A DNA stretch of 6,489 nucleotides. Origin: Geobacteraceae bacterium. GTDB lineage: Bacteria > Desulfobacterota > Desulfuromonadia > Geobacterales > Geobacteraceae. Positions 1 to 6,389 of this stretch are shown one piece after another. Position 1 is the stretch's first letter. Each line of letters starts with the position of its first letter. The stretch covers positions 1 through 6,489 of the forward strand of contig JAAZOO010000215.1 in the NCBI GenBank assembly GCA_012797715.1, given 5' to 3'. The translations under genes were made by a program, and so were the position numbers. The notes below the pieces were generated by a model. The model worked only from the letters and a program-made list of their open reading frames with translations. It was not told the origin of the DNA and did not search any database.

Positions 1-90
1 ATTCAGGATCAGGGTGATTCCGGCCGCCAGCGCGGCGCCTGCGACAAAAGCGGCAACGACCGTTGTTTCGGAATACTTTGATTTTTCCAT
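1..90 (-). CDS. N-terminus of a small membrane-anchored protein, YtxH-like (partial)
   Basis: Thirty codons are visible before the window ends: a short polar start (MEKSKYSETT) followed by one Ala/Gly-rich membrane segment (VVAAFVAGAALAAGITLIL). This layout, a brief cytoplasmic lead-in and then a glycine/alanine-rich single helix at residues 11-30, is that of YtxH/'gas vesicle protein'-type small envelope proteins. In those proteins a PKSG-type motif and a long amphipathic helix usually follow, but that part lies outside the window, so the family call is tentative. The ATG at 90 has GGAAGG 9 bases upstream. An in-frame ATG at 99 would add MEH, but the GGAAGG abuts it directly, so 90 is preferred. 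The gene follows the cydAB terminator, so it is probably a separate transcription unit. Confidence 0.55.
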   Translation of the reverse strand, partial: MEKSKYSETTVVAAFVAGAALAAGITLILN

Positions 91-146
91 GTGCTCCATC
101 CTTCCCGGAAATATAGCGACAGGAGAAGTCCGTTCCGGAGAAAGGA

Positions 147-164
147 CCCACCCTTCCCCTTCCC
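147..164 (-). promoter_or_regulatory. G-quadruplex-type motif in the 5' leader of the YtxH-like gene
   Basis: Read on the minus (sense) strand this is GGGAAGGGGAAGGGTGGG: four G tracts of 3-4 with loops of 1-2 bases, fitting the usual short-loop G4 consensus. It lies about 55 bp before the candidate start codon. If the promoter above is right, the motif would be in the mRNA leader. The pattern is seen; folding and effect are inferred. Confidence 0.45.
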
Positions 165-194
165 GTCGCCGAAGTACCGGCAATAAAAGATTTT

Positions 195-222
195 CTTATT
201 CATATCACAGAAGTGGCGTCAA
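195..222 (-). promoter_or_regulatory. Possible promoter for the YtxH-like gene
   Basis: On the minus strand TTGACG (222-217), a 16-bp spacer and AATAAG (200-195) give a moderate match (5/6 and 4/6) to a sigma70 promoter. It sits just after the cydAB terminator, where a new leftward unit must start. The predicted leader to the ATG at 90 is close to 100 nt. The -10 box is weak, so an activator or another sigma factor is possible. Confidence 0.35.
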
Positions 223-237
223 GAAAACCCATTGTAA

Positions 238-281
238 GAAAAAACCTCCCGCGCCATGGAACCCATGGGCCCGGGAGGTTT
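238..281 (-). terminator. Intrinsic terminator of the rrf2-cydAB unit
   Basis: A perfect 10-bp outer stem (AAACCTCCCG at 242-251 with CGGGAGGTTT at 272-281) encloses a second 6-bp stem (CCATGG at 254-259 and 263-268) with a 3-base loop. On the minus strand the hairpin is followed by a six-T run (244-239). There is no comparable T run on the plus side, so it acts on leftward transcription coming from cydB, whose stop is at 311. Confidence 0.9.
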
Positions 282-310
282 CACAGAGTTCCATTCTTCC
301 CTACAGGCTC

Positions 311-1339
311 TCAGTACGAAAGCTTGTCCTCCACCACGTCACGCTCCGTAACAGGGGCGCGGAACACCCGGTAGACCCAGATCTTGTAGGCAATGACGAT
401 GGGGACGAAGATGAACGCCACTGCTGTCATAATTTTCAGGGTGTAGGCGCTGGATGACGAGTTGAAAATGGTCAGGCTGTGAGCCGGATCAATGCTTGAC
501 GGGATAAGGTTCGGGAAAAGGCCGATGACACCGGTGGCAACCACGAGGACGATGGTTGCGCATGAAGCGGCGAAAGCTGGAAGCAACCGCCCTTGCGCCG
601 AGAAGAGCCTTATGAAGACGAGAGAAAGCACGGCAAGAAGGGGAACCGACAGCAGCAGGGGCACGGCATGGTAGTTTTCATAGAGACGGGTCGCAGGATA
701 GGCTGCCACCAGAAACAACGCCGCAACCGCCAGCAGCACCGGCCAGAGCCGGTTTGCGGTATGCAGCGCACGGCGGCTCAGTTCGCCCGTAGTTTTTACG
801 CTCAGGTACAGGGAGCCGTGCATCAGGAACAGGAGTACGAAAAGTATTCCGGTCAGAAGCCCGAAGGGATTGAGAAGAGACAGGAAGGTGCCGTGGTACC
901 CGGCTCCGTCCATGGGGAGGCCGCGGAATATGTTGCCGAAGGCAACACCGAAAAGGAGTGCGGGAAGAAAACTTGACACCATAATTGCGGTGTCCCAGGC
1001 GCCTTTCCAGCGTTCGCTCTCCACTTTGCCCCTGAATTCAAAGCACACGCCCCGGACAATGAGCGCGAACAGGAGGAGGAGAAGAGCCGTATACAGGTAG
1101 CTGAACATGAGCGCATAGGTGGTTGGGAATGCGGCGAACGTGGCACCGCCCGCGGTTATCAGCCATACCTCGTTTCCGTACCAGACAGGACCGAAGGTGT
1201 TGATGATCACACGTCGCTCTCCATCGGTGGTTCCGAGAACGCGATGCAGCATTCCCGCCCCGAGCACGAAACCATCCAGCATGAAGTACACCGCCCACAG
1301 CACCCCCCAGAGCACGAACCAGATTATCTGTAGTTCCAT
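311..1339 (-). CDS. cydB: Cytochrome bd quinol oxidase subunit II
   Basis: This 342-residue, mostly hydrophobic protein is the structural partner of CydA in the cytoplasmic membrane; CydA-CydB heterodimers form the bd oxidase. Conserved family blocks are LDGFVLGAG (21-29), FGPVWYGNEVWLI (49-61), FAAFP (68-72) and the C-terminal stretch around SLTIFNSSSS (288-297). About eight to nine membrane segments are visible, ending in a short charged tail (TERDVVEDKLSY). The length fits the common 330-380 range. It starts one base after the cydA stop with its own AAGGAGG and ends 29 bp before a strong terminator, so it is the last gene of the rrf2-cydA-cydB unit. No small third subunit of the CydX type is seen directly downstream. 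Confidence 0.97.
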   Translation of the reverse strand: MELQIIWFVLWGVLWAVYFMLDGFVLGAGMLHRVLGTTDGERRVIINTFGPVWYGNEVWLITAGGATFAAFPTTYALMFSYLYTALLLLLFALIVRGVCFEFRGKVESERWKGAWDTAIMVSSFLPALLFGVAFGNIFRGLPMDGAGYHGTFLSLLNPFGLLTGILFVLLFLMHGSLYLSVKTTGELSRRALHTANRLWPVLLAVAALFLVAAYPATRLYENYHAVPLLLSVPLLAVLSLVFIRLFSAQGRLLPAFAASCATIVLVVATGVIGLFPNLIPSSIDPAHSLTIFNSSSSAYTLKIMTAVAFIFVPIVIAYKIWVYRVFRAPVTERDVVEDKLSY

Positions 1340-1340
1340 C

Positions 1341-2690
1341 TCATGCCTCCTTCTCTGATGGTTTCATGAAAGACTTCAGGTCTCCGTCCGGGCCTTTGCG
1401 GGCATATTTTGCCAGGAGAAAGATATCAATAACGCCGAGGAGGCCGTACAGGAGGGTAAAGCCAATCAGCGAACCCACAACCTGCCCGGCGCTTATGGAC
1501 CTGGAAACGCCGTCGGAAGTCTTCATGATGCCGTAGACAATCCACGGCTGCCGCCCCACCTCGGCAACGAGCCATCCGAGCTGGTTTGCAAGGTACGGAA
1601 CCGGAATGGAATAGAGGAGGACCCGAAGCAGCAGTGTGTGTCTCTCTGCGGTTCCGCGGAAGGAAACGATGACGGAAAGGAGAGCAAGCAGGGTCAGGAA
1701 GAACCCCATGGCCACCATGGCCCGGAAACTGAGGAAAACCGGCATCACGGGAGGGCGTTCGTCTTCACGGAAATCCTTCAATCCCCTGACCTCTCCATCC
1801 GGCCTGTGAAAGGCAAGATAGCTGAGCATCTTCGGAATGGTCAGGACCTCGACACAGTTCCGTTCATTGTCGGGATCAGGAACGGCAAGGAGGCACATGC
1901 CCGCCCCCCGCCGGGTTTCCCAGACAGACTCCATGGCGGCAAACTTGGCGGGTTGCGTCTTGGCAACCTCCACTGCGTGGAAATCTCCGGTAAGGAGAAC
2001 GAGAAAGAGGGATGCAAGGCCGAACACCGCCCCGGTACGGAAGGAGGGGAGAAAGAAGTCCGGCCTGTTTTTCCGCAGCAGGTGCCAGGCGGATATGCCG
2101 AGCACAAAGAAAGCGGCGACCACGTAGCCCGAAACAACCGTATGAAAGAACTTGAGCAGACCGTAGGGATTCGTCACCATTGCGAGAAAATCCACCATTT
2201 CCGCCCTGCCGTTCCGGATTACGTACCCGACGGGATGCTGCATCCACCCGTTGGCGAGAAGTATCCAGAGGGCCGAAAGATTGGTGGCGATTGCGACAAT
2301 CCAGATGGAGATCATATGAAACGTCTTGGAAACCTTGTTCCAACCGAAAACCCACACCCCAATGAACACCGACTCCAGAAAAAAGGCAACCGTGGCCTCG
2401 ATGGCAAGGGGAGCGCCGAAGATGTCGCCCACATAGCGTGAGTATTCTGCACAGTTCATACCGAACTGGAATTCGAGGGTGATTCCGGTGACGACTCCCA
2501 GTGCAAAATTGATGAGAAAGAGTTTGCCCCAGAACTTTGCCATGTGCAGCCATAGGTCGTTGCCGGTGCGGACATAGCGGGTCTCCATGAAGGCCACCAG
2601 AATCGAGAGCCCGAGAGTCAGCGGCACGAAAATGAAGTGAAACATGCTGGTAATCGCGAACTGCAATCTGCTCAACATCACAACATCCAT
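1341..2690 (-). CDS. cydA: Cytochrome bd quinol oxidase subunit I (short Q-loop type)
   Basis: This 449-residue multi-spanning inner-membrane protein oxidises quinol at the outer face and carries hemes b558, b595 and d; the complex reduces O2 to water without pumping protons. Ligands can be placed by comparison with E. coli CydA: His18 (His19), Glu98 and Glu106 in APLAIEATVAFFLES (Glu99/Glu107), His183 in FFHTVVSGY (His186), and Met325 in SFRAMVAMG (Met393). The quinol-site pair Lys249/Glu254 in KFAAME (Lys252/Glu257) and Glu377-GRQPW (376-383) are also present. All are intact. The protein is about 70 residues shorter than E. coli CydA (522) because the loop between WET (257-259) and SFRAM is short, giving a truncated Q-loop as in many non-enterobacterial oxidases. 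It follows the Rrf2 regulator by 49 bp and precedes cydB by one base. Confidence 0.97.
   Translation of the reverse strand: MDVVMLSRLQFAITSMFHFIFVPLTLGLSILVAFMETRYVRTGNDLWLHMAKFWGKLFLINFALGVVTGITLEFQFGMNCAEYSRYVGDIFGAPLAIEATVAFFLESVFIGVWVFGWNKVSKTFHMISIWIVAIATNLSALWILLANGWMQHPVGYVIRNGRAEMVDFLAMVTNPYGLLKFFHTVVSGYVVAAFFVLGISAWHLLRKNRPDFFLPSFRTGAVFGLASLFLVLLTGDFHAVEVAKTQPAKFAAMESVWETRRGAGMCLLAVPDPDNERNCVEVLTIPKMLSYLAFHRPDGEVRGLKDFREDERPPVMPVFLSFRAMVAMGFFLTLLALLSVIVSFRGTAERHTLLLRVLLYSIPVPYLANQLGWLVAEVGRQPWIVYGIMKTSDGVSRSISAGQVVGSLIGFTLLYGLLGVIDIFLLAKYARKGPDGDLKSFMKPSEKEA
1346..1352 (-). promoter_or_regulatory. Ribosome binding site of cydB inside the end of cydA
   Basis: AAGGAGG on the minus strand lies in the last codons of cydA and 6 bases before the cydB ATG at 1339. 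Together with the one-base gap between the cydA stop and the cydB start (TGA-G-ATG), it supports coupled translation of the two subunits in equal amounts. Confidence 0.85.
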
Positions 2691-2697
2691 AGGGAAA

Positions 2698-2704
2698 CCT
2701 CCTT
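2698..2704 (-). promoter_or_regulatory. Ribosome binding site of cydA
   Basis: AAGGAGG on the minus strand, 7 bases before the ATG at 2690, is a full-strength Shine-Dalgarno sequence. It fixes the start at this ATG rather than at the in-frame Met5, and it suggests that cydA is translated more strongly than the regulator in front of it. Confidence 0.85.
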
Positions 2705-2739
2705 TTTCCGCCTATCTGCCGCCTTACGGCTGATTCACC

Positions 2740-3159
2740 CTATTCATTCCCATCATCCTCACGGACAAGCTCCGCGATGGTGACTCCGTCCAAAATGAAA
2801 ATAATCTGATCCTGCACCTTTTTCCAGACCGGGTGGACCCGGCATGTCCCATCCCGATCACAGGTTCCTGCCCCCAGAAGGCAGCGATTCGGCACAACAG
2901 GTCCCTCAACCGACTCCACCACCTCACGCAGAGTAATACAGTCAGCGGGACGGGCAAGGGAAAATCCCCCCCCTGTTCCCCGATAGGAGGCAACCAGACC
3001 CACCTTGACAAAATCCCGCAGTATTTTTGCAAGAAATGTTTTGGGGACATCCGACGCCCGTGCAATTTCTTCCACGAGAGATACCTTTCCCCGTGGTTGC
3101 CGGGCGAGATAGAGGATTCCGCGAATTGCATATTCGCCTTTCCGGGTCAATCCCATCAT
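2740..3159 (-). CDS. Rrf2-family transcriptional regulator, IscR/NsrR-like Fe-S sensor
   Basis: This 139-residue protein starts MMGLTRKGEYAIRGILYLA, the typical Rrf2 N-terminus. A winged helix-turn-helix spans about residues 27-56 (VSLVEEIARASDVPKTFLAK), with the wing at RGTGGGFSLAR (60-70). Cys93, Cys100 and Cys106 are followed by His109 (C-x6-C-x5-C-x2-H), matching the three Cys and the His that hold the [2Fe-2S] cluster in IscR; related NsrR proteins use the Cys set for a [4Fe-4S] cluster that reacts with NO. A cluster-based O2, NO or iron/redox sensor is therefore the best call, but its ligand cannot be read from sequence. The first of two adjacent ATGs is chosen because AAAGGT sits 7 bases upstream. 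The gene has its own strong promoter and precedes cydA by 49 bp on the same strand, so it probably controls cydAB and itself. The wing codons contain an 8-G run (2973-2966). Confidence 0.93.
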   Translation of the reverse strand: MMGLTRKGEYAIRGILYLARQPRGKVSLVEEIARASDVPKTFLAKILRDFVKVGLVASYRGTGGGFSLARPADCITLREVVESVEGPVVPNRCLLGAGTCDRDGTCRVHPVWKKVQDQIIFILDGVTIAELVREDDGNE

Positions 3160-3165
3160 AAAATT

Positions 3166-3180
3166 ACCTTTAAGACCTTT
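3166..3180 (-). repeat. Tandem AAAGGT direct repeat at the start of the rrf2 transcript
   Basis: On the minus strand AAAGGT occurs twice with a 9-bp period (3180-3175 and 3171-3166), separated by CTT. The upstream copy lies at or just after the expected transcription start. The downstream copy is positioned as the ribosome binding site, 7 bases from the ATG. It could be part of a regulator binding site, or chance in an A/T-rich leader; I cannot decide between these. Confidence 0.4.
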
Positions 3181-3188
3181 TTTGTCTT

Positions 3189-3217
3189 TTTATAGCGTCC
3201 ACTACCCCCTCTGTCAA
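3189..3217 (-). promoter_or_regulatory. Strong sigma70-type promoter of the rrf2-cydAB unit
   Basis: On the minus strand a perfect -35 TTGACA (3217-3212), a 17-bp spacer (3211-3195) and TATAAA (3194-3189) form a near-consensus promoter. The start point would be around 3183, giving a leader of about 24 nt before the regulator's ATG at 3159. It is the only convincing promoter in the 155-bp gap after dxs. A promoter this close to consensus placed before a sensor gene is the usual design for a unit controlled by repression. Confidence 0.8.
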
Positions 3218-3314
3218 ACGGTTTTTTACTCTTTCCGTTCTCCTCCCTTTGTTCCCTCTTCCACGATGACGGGGCTCCAGACCTGTTCGTCCCGGAGACG
3301 CAGCGTGGTCTTCC

Positions 3315-5204
3315 TCAGGACGGGGAGGTTTCCGTCATAAATTCCCGTAAGGCACGGGTTATCCCTTCCGCGTCAAGCCCGTACATGGCCCGCAGCTCGG
3401 ATTGTTCTCCCTGCTCTACGTACCGGTCCGGGAAGCCGAGTCGCCTGACGTTCACCCCGGCCACTCCCTCCTCCTCAAGGAGCTCCAGCACGGCGGCGCC
3501 GAACCCGCCTTCCAGAGCGTTTTCCTCAATCGTGATGATGGTTCCGGTCCGCCGGGCACAATCCAGAATCAGCTCACGATCCAGGGGTTTGATGAAGCGC
3601 GCGTTCACCACACAGAGCTGGATCCCCTCATCTGCCAGCAATGCAGCCGCCGCGAGCGCCGGCCGGACCATGGTTCCGACGGCAAGCACCGCTCCGGCGT
3701 TTCCCTGACGGAGAATCTCCCCCTTTCCCATGGGAATCTCAACCAACGCCTCATGGAGGGGAACGCCCCACCCGCTCCCCCTCGGGTAGCGCACGGCGAC
3801 CGGGCCGTCCACCCGTAACGCCGTGAAAAGCATATGCCGGAGCTCGTTTTCGTCTGACGGCGCCATGATAGTCATATGGGGGAAGATGCGGAGATAGGAG
3901 AGATCGAACAACCCGTGATGGGTCGGCCCGTCGTTACCCACAACGCCGGCCCGATCCACTGCAAATACCACGGGAAGATTCTGCAGGCAGACATCGAAGA
4001 CCTGATCGAAAGCCCGCTGGAGAAAGGTCGAATAGACCGCAAAGACAGGACGGAGGCCCTCCGCAGCCAGGCCGGCGGCGAAGGTTACTCCGTGCTGTTC
4101 GCATATTCCCACGTCGAAAAACCTGTCCGGGAATTCTTCCGCGAACGCCGTGAGCCCGGTCCCGTCGGGCATCGCGGCAGTGATGGCGACAACCCGCTCG
4201 TCTTGCGAGGCAATGGCGCACAGAGTGTTTCCGAAAACGGCCGTATAGGAAGACGGAGCCCCCTTTGAGGAGCGGACAACGCCGCTCTCCCGGTCAAAGG
4301 GGCCGACACCGTGGAAAAGGGAGGGATTCTCCTCCGCAGGGGGATACCCTTTTCCCTTTTTCGTAAGAACGTGGACAAGAACCGCATTGTCGAATTTCTT
4401 AACCCCCTCCAGCGTACGGATGAGGCGTTCCAGGTTATGCCCGTCTATGGGTCCGATATACTCGAAACCGAAAGCCTGGAAAAGCATGCCGGGAGTAAAC
4501 AGGCCCTTCAGGGATTTCTCGGCCTTCTGCGCAACCCGGAGCACTCCCCTTCCCACATCGCTGTCGAGACTGCGAAGGAACCCCTCCACCTCCTTCTTGA
4601 TCCGGTGAACGAACTCGCTGGTCATGGTCCGGTTCAGGAAAGAAGAGAGTGCGCCGACATTTTCGGCGATGGACATTTCGTTGTCGTTGAGAATGACTAT
4701 CAGGTCCTTGTTGAGGTGGCCGGCGTTATTCAGTCCTTCGTACGCGAGACCGCCGGTCATGGATCCGTCGCCGATAACGGCAATGACCTTGTTGCGTTCC
4801 CCTTTCAGGTCGCGGGCCGCTGCGAATCCCAGGGCTGCGGAAACGGAGGTTGACGAGTGCCCGGCATCGAAAACGTCGTGGGGAGATTCGCACCGCTTCG
4901 GAAAACCACTCACCCCCCCCAGCCTGCGAAGGGTGGAAAACCTGTCGCGCCTCCCGGTGAGGAGCTTGTGGGCGTATGCCTGGTGACCCACATCCCAGAG
5001 TATCCTGTCGCGTGGTGAGTCGAAGACCCGGTGCAGGGCAATGGTCAACTCCACAACACCGAGGGAAGGCGCCACATGGCCGCCGTTTTCGGAGCACACC
5101 CGAAGAATTGCATCGCGCACCTCGACCGCAAGGTTCTCCAGATCTTTCAGGGAGAGGCCTTTCACGTCGTCAGGAGAATGAATGGTGGCAAGCAGTTCGG
5201 TCAT
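3315..5204 (-). CDS. dxs: 1-deoxy-D-xylulose-5-phosphate synthase
   Basis: This 629-residue thiamine-diphosphate enzyme condenses pyruvate with glyceraldehyde 3-phosphate, releasing CO2, as the first and usually rate-limiting step of the MEP pathway; DXP also feeds thiamine and pyridoxal synthesis. Visible landmarks are GGHVAPSLG with His43 (E. coli His49), GHQ with His74, and the ThDP/Mg motif GDGSMTGG at 145-152 with N175 about 29 residues after D146. Also present are the FDVGICEQH block with Glu369 (E. coli Glu370), YSTFLQRAFD (391-400) and DRAG (417-420). D425 and His429 lie in the GNDGPTHHG stretch. All expected catalytic residues are present and the length is close to E. coli's 620. The ATG shares its A with the ispA TGA; the upstream GGAA is weak, so coupling to ispA translation is likely. 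A run of eight G lies in codons for G96-G97. No intrinsic terminator is obvious after the stop. Confidence 0.97.
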   Translation of the reverse strand: MTELLATIHSPDDVKGLSLKDLENLAVEVRDAILRVCSENGGHVAPSLGVVELTIALHRVFDSPRDRILWDVGHQAYAHKLLTGRRDRFSTLRRLGGVSGFPKRCESPHDVFDAGHSSTSVSAALGFAAARDLKGERNKVIAVIGDGSMTGGLAYEGLNNAGHLNKDLIVILNDNEMSIAENVGALSSFLNRTMTSEFVHRIKKEVEGFLRSLDSDVGRGVLRVAQKAEKSLKGLFTPGMLFQAFGFEYIGPIDGHNLERLIRTLEGVKKFDNAVLVHVLTKKGKGYPPAEENPSLFHGVGPFDRESGVVRSSKGAPSSYTAVFGNTLCAIASQDERVVAITAAMPDGTGLTAFAEEFPDRFFDVGICEQHGVTFAAGLAAEGLRPVFAVYSTFLQRAFDQVFDVCLQNLPVVFAVDRAGVVGNDGPTHHGLFDLSYLRIFPHMTIMAPSDENELRHMLFTALRVDGPVAVRYPRGSGWGVPLHEALVEIPMGKGEILRQGNAGAVLAVGTMVRPALAAAALLADEGIQLCVVNARFIKPLDRELILDCARRTGTIITIEENALEGGFGAAVLELLEEEGVAGVNVRRLGFPDRYVEQGEQSELRAMYGLDAEGITRALREFMTETSPS

Positions 5205-6097
5205 CAGGATTTCCGTTGCACTATATAGGATGCTATTGCCCGGAGAGGATCCGCCTTCTCCCCGAAACCGGAAAGTGCATCGATGGCGTTCTCCACGAGC
5301 TCCGAGGCCCTACGCTTCGACTCCGCCAGACCCATGACGGCCGGATACGTCGCTTTGCCCCGTGCCTGATCGCTTCCGGCGTCTTTTCCAATCTGCTCGG
5401 TGGTCCCTTCGATATCGAGAATGTCGTCGGCTATCTGGAACGCCAGACCCACGGCCTCTCCATAACGGATCATGGCACTCAGATCCGCCTCTCCGGCCCC
5501 GCCCAGCAGCGCACCGGTCTTCACCGACGCCCGGATCAGCGCGCCGGTTTTATGGGTATGAATGTATTGAACGGTAGCCAGGTCTATCTCCTTTTTCCCT
5601 TCGCTCTCCATATCCACCACCTGGCCGCCTATCATCCCGCGCGAGCCGGAACAGAGCGCTATTTCATGGATCACCCTGACGAGAATCTCAGGGGAAATCC
5701 CCGCAGTCCACTCCGGGTTGCTGAGTAGAATGAACGCCTCGGTAAGAAGCGCATCCCCTGCCAGGATTGCCGTGGCCTCGCCAAACACTTTGTGGTTGGT
5801 GGGATTGCCGCGCCGGAAATCGTCATTGTCCATGGCCGGCAGATCGTCGTGGATAAGGGAATAGGTGTGAATCATCTCCATGGCGCAGGCAGCGGGAAGT
5901 GCGGCAACCATGTCGCCGCCCACCGCTTCACAGGCAGACAACAGGAGAATAGGACGAACCCTTTTCCCTCCGGCAAAGACCGAATAGCGCATGGACGCAT
6001 GGATTGAGGAAGGGAGCTCGTCTGCGGGAGGTAGATACTTCTCCAAGTTTTCATCAACCAGTTGCTGCATTTTTTTCAAGTACTGCTTCAAGTTCAT
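5204..6097 (-). CDS. ispA: Short-chain (2E,6E)-prenyl diphosphate synthase, farnesyl diphosphate synthase type
   Basis: The product is a 297-residue all-helical isoprenoid synthase. The first aspartate-rich motif is DDLPAMD (D84, D85, D90), the DDxxxxD form typical of bacterial enzymes, followed by an RRG. The second is DDILD (D224, D225, D228). GGKRVRP (residues 43-49) supplies the basic residues that bind isopentenyl diphosphate, and KTGALI (183-188) and GLAFQIADD (217-225) are also conserved. The fifth residue before the first motif is Tyr79, as in the E. coli IspA stretch HAYSLIHDD, which favours a C15 (FPP) product over longer chains. GGPP or mixed products cannot be excluded from sequence alone. 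The enzyme joins DMAPP/GPP with IPP in the cytoplasm. Its stop overlaps the dxs start (TGATG), so translation of the two is probably coupled. A weak GAG-type ribosome site precedes the ATG. Confidence 0.95.
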   Translation of the reverse strand: MNLKQYLKKMQQLVDENLEKYLPPADELPSSIHASMRYSVFAGGKRVRPILLLSACEAVGGDMVAALPAACAMEMIHTYSLIHDDLPAMDNDDFRRGNPTNHKVFGEATAILAGDALLTEAFILLSNPEWTAGISPEILVRVIHEIALCSGSRGMIGGQVVDMESEGKKEIDLATVQYIHTHKTGALIRASVKTGALLGGAGEADLSAMIRYGEAVGLAFQIADDILDIEGTTEQIGKDAGSDQARGKATYPAVMGLAESKRRASELVENAIDALSGFGEKADPLRAIASYIVQRKS

Positions 6098-6123
6098 ACC
6101 AGCTCTCGTTTCATGGTATTATT

Positions 6124-6357
6124 TTATTTTTCATCATCAAGGGAAAACTCCCTCTTCATAAAAGCGCCGTCCTTCTGCTTCAGCAGAAGCTCCACCTTTC
6201 GTTCCGCCTCGTCGAGTTTCTTGACGCAAAAATTCGCGGAACGGACCCCTTCTTCAAAAACCTTCAGCGATTCCTCCAAGGAAAGTTCACCGCTCTCCAG
6301 TTTGCGCACCGCGTCCTCCAGTTTTTTGAGAACCGACTCGAACTTTTCCGTGGCCAT
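6124..6357 (-). CDS. xseB: Exodeoxyribonuclease VII small subunit
   Basis: The product is a 77-residue acidic/basic helical protein starting MATEKFESVLKKLEDAVRKL. It carries the family signature: the ExxxxxLExxVxxLExGxLxLEESLxxFExGxxL-type pattern across residues 5-38 (here LESGELSLEESLKVFEEGV), then an LDEAERKVELL helix near residues 48-58. XseB binds XseA in several copies to form exonuclease VII, a cytoplasmic single-strand-specific nuclease used in mismatch repair and DNA-damage handling. The length is normal for the family (about 70-85 residues). The ATG has an AGGAG 12 bases upstream, a long spacing, but no other start is available before the in-frame TAA at 6393. It lies 26 bp upstream of ispA, and xseB-ispA-dxs is a common bacterial order. 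Confidence 0.93.
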   Translation of the reverse strand: MATEKFESVLKKLEDAVRKLESGELSLEESLKVFEEGVRSANFCVKKLDEAERKVELLLKQKDGAFMKREFSLDDEK

Positions 6358-6389
6358 AATACGTACCGTCTCCTGATCGAAGTTGAGCC

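Noticed and set aside
91..237. Riboswitch (for example c-di-GMP type) in the roughly 100-nt leader of the YtxH-like gene
   Set aside because: None of the conserved sequence blocks of known classes is visible; apart from the G-rich motif and a weak 4-bp GCCG/CGGC hairpin nothing stands out.
205..294. Minus-strand 29-codon ORF directly after cydB (MELCETSRAHGFHG...) as a possible CydX-type subunit
   Set aside because: It runs straight through the terminator hairpin and its T run, has only a weak GGGAAG just before the ATG, and lacks the N-terminal Trp/Tyr-rich helix of CydX.
1638..2441. Long plus-strand open frame of 267 codons opposite cydA
   Set aside because: It is a shadow of the cydA coding frame: low-complexity Gly/Glu/His/Arg-rich translation with no recognisable domain, while cydA on the other strand has every conserved ligand.
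3218..3314. Hairpin-like repeats after the dxs stop (AACGG/CCGTT near 3218-3240 and CTCC/GGAG-type pairs further right) as a dxs terminator
   Set aside because: Stems are short or rely on wobble pairs and none is followed by a T run on the minus strand, so read-through from dxs into the regulator cannot be excluded.
4976..5728. Plus-strand open frame of 250 codons opposite dxs/ispA
   Set aside because: It crosses the dxs-ispA junction antisense to two clearly conserved enzymes, and its translation is Arg/Pro/Gly-rich without family features.
6094..6114. Six-codon leader ORF (MKRELV) whose TGA overlaps the ispA ATG
   Set aside because: It has no ribosome binding site in the A/T-rich stretch before it and the length is within chance; ispA already has a usable start in the xseB-ispA unit.
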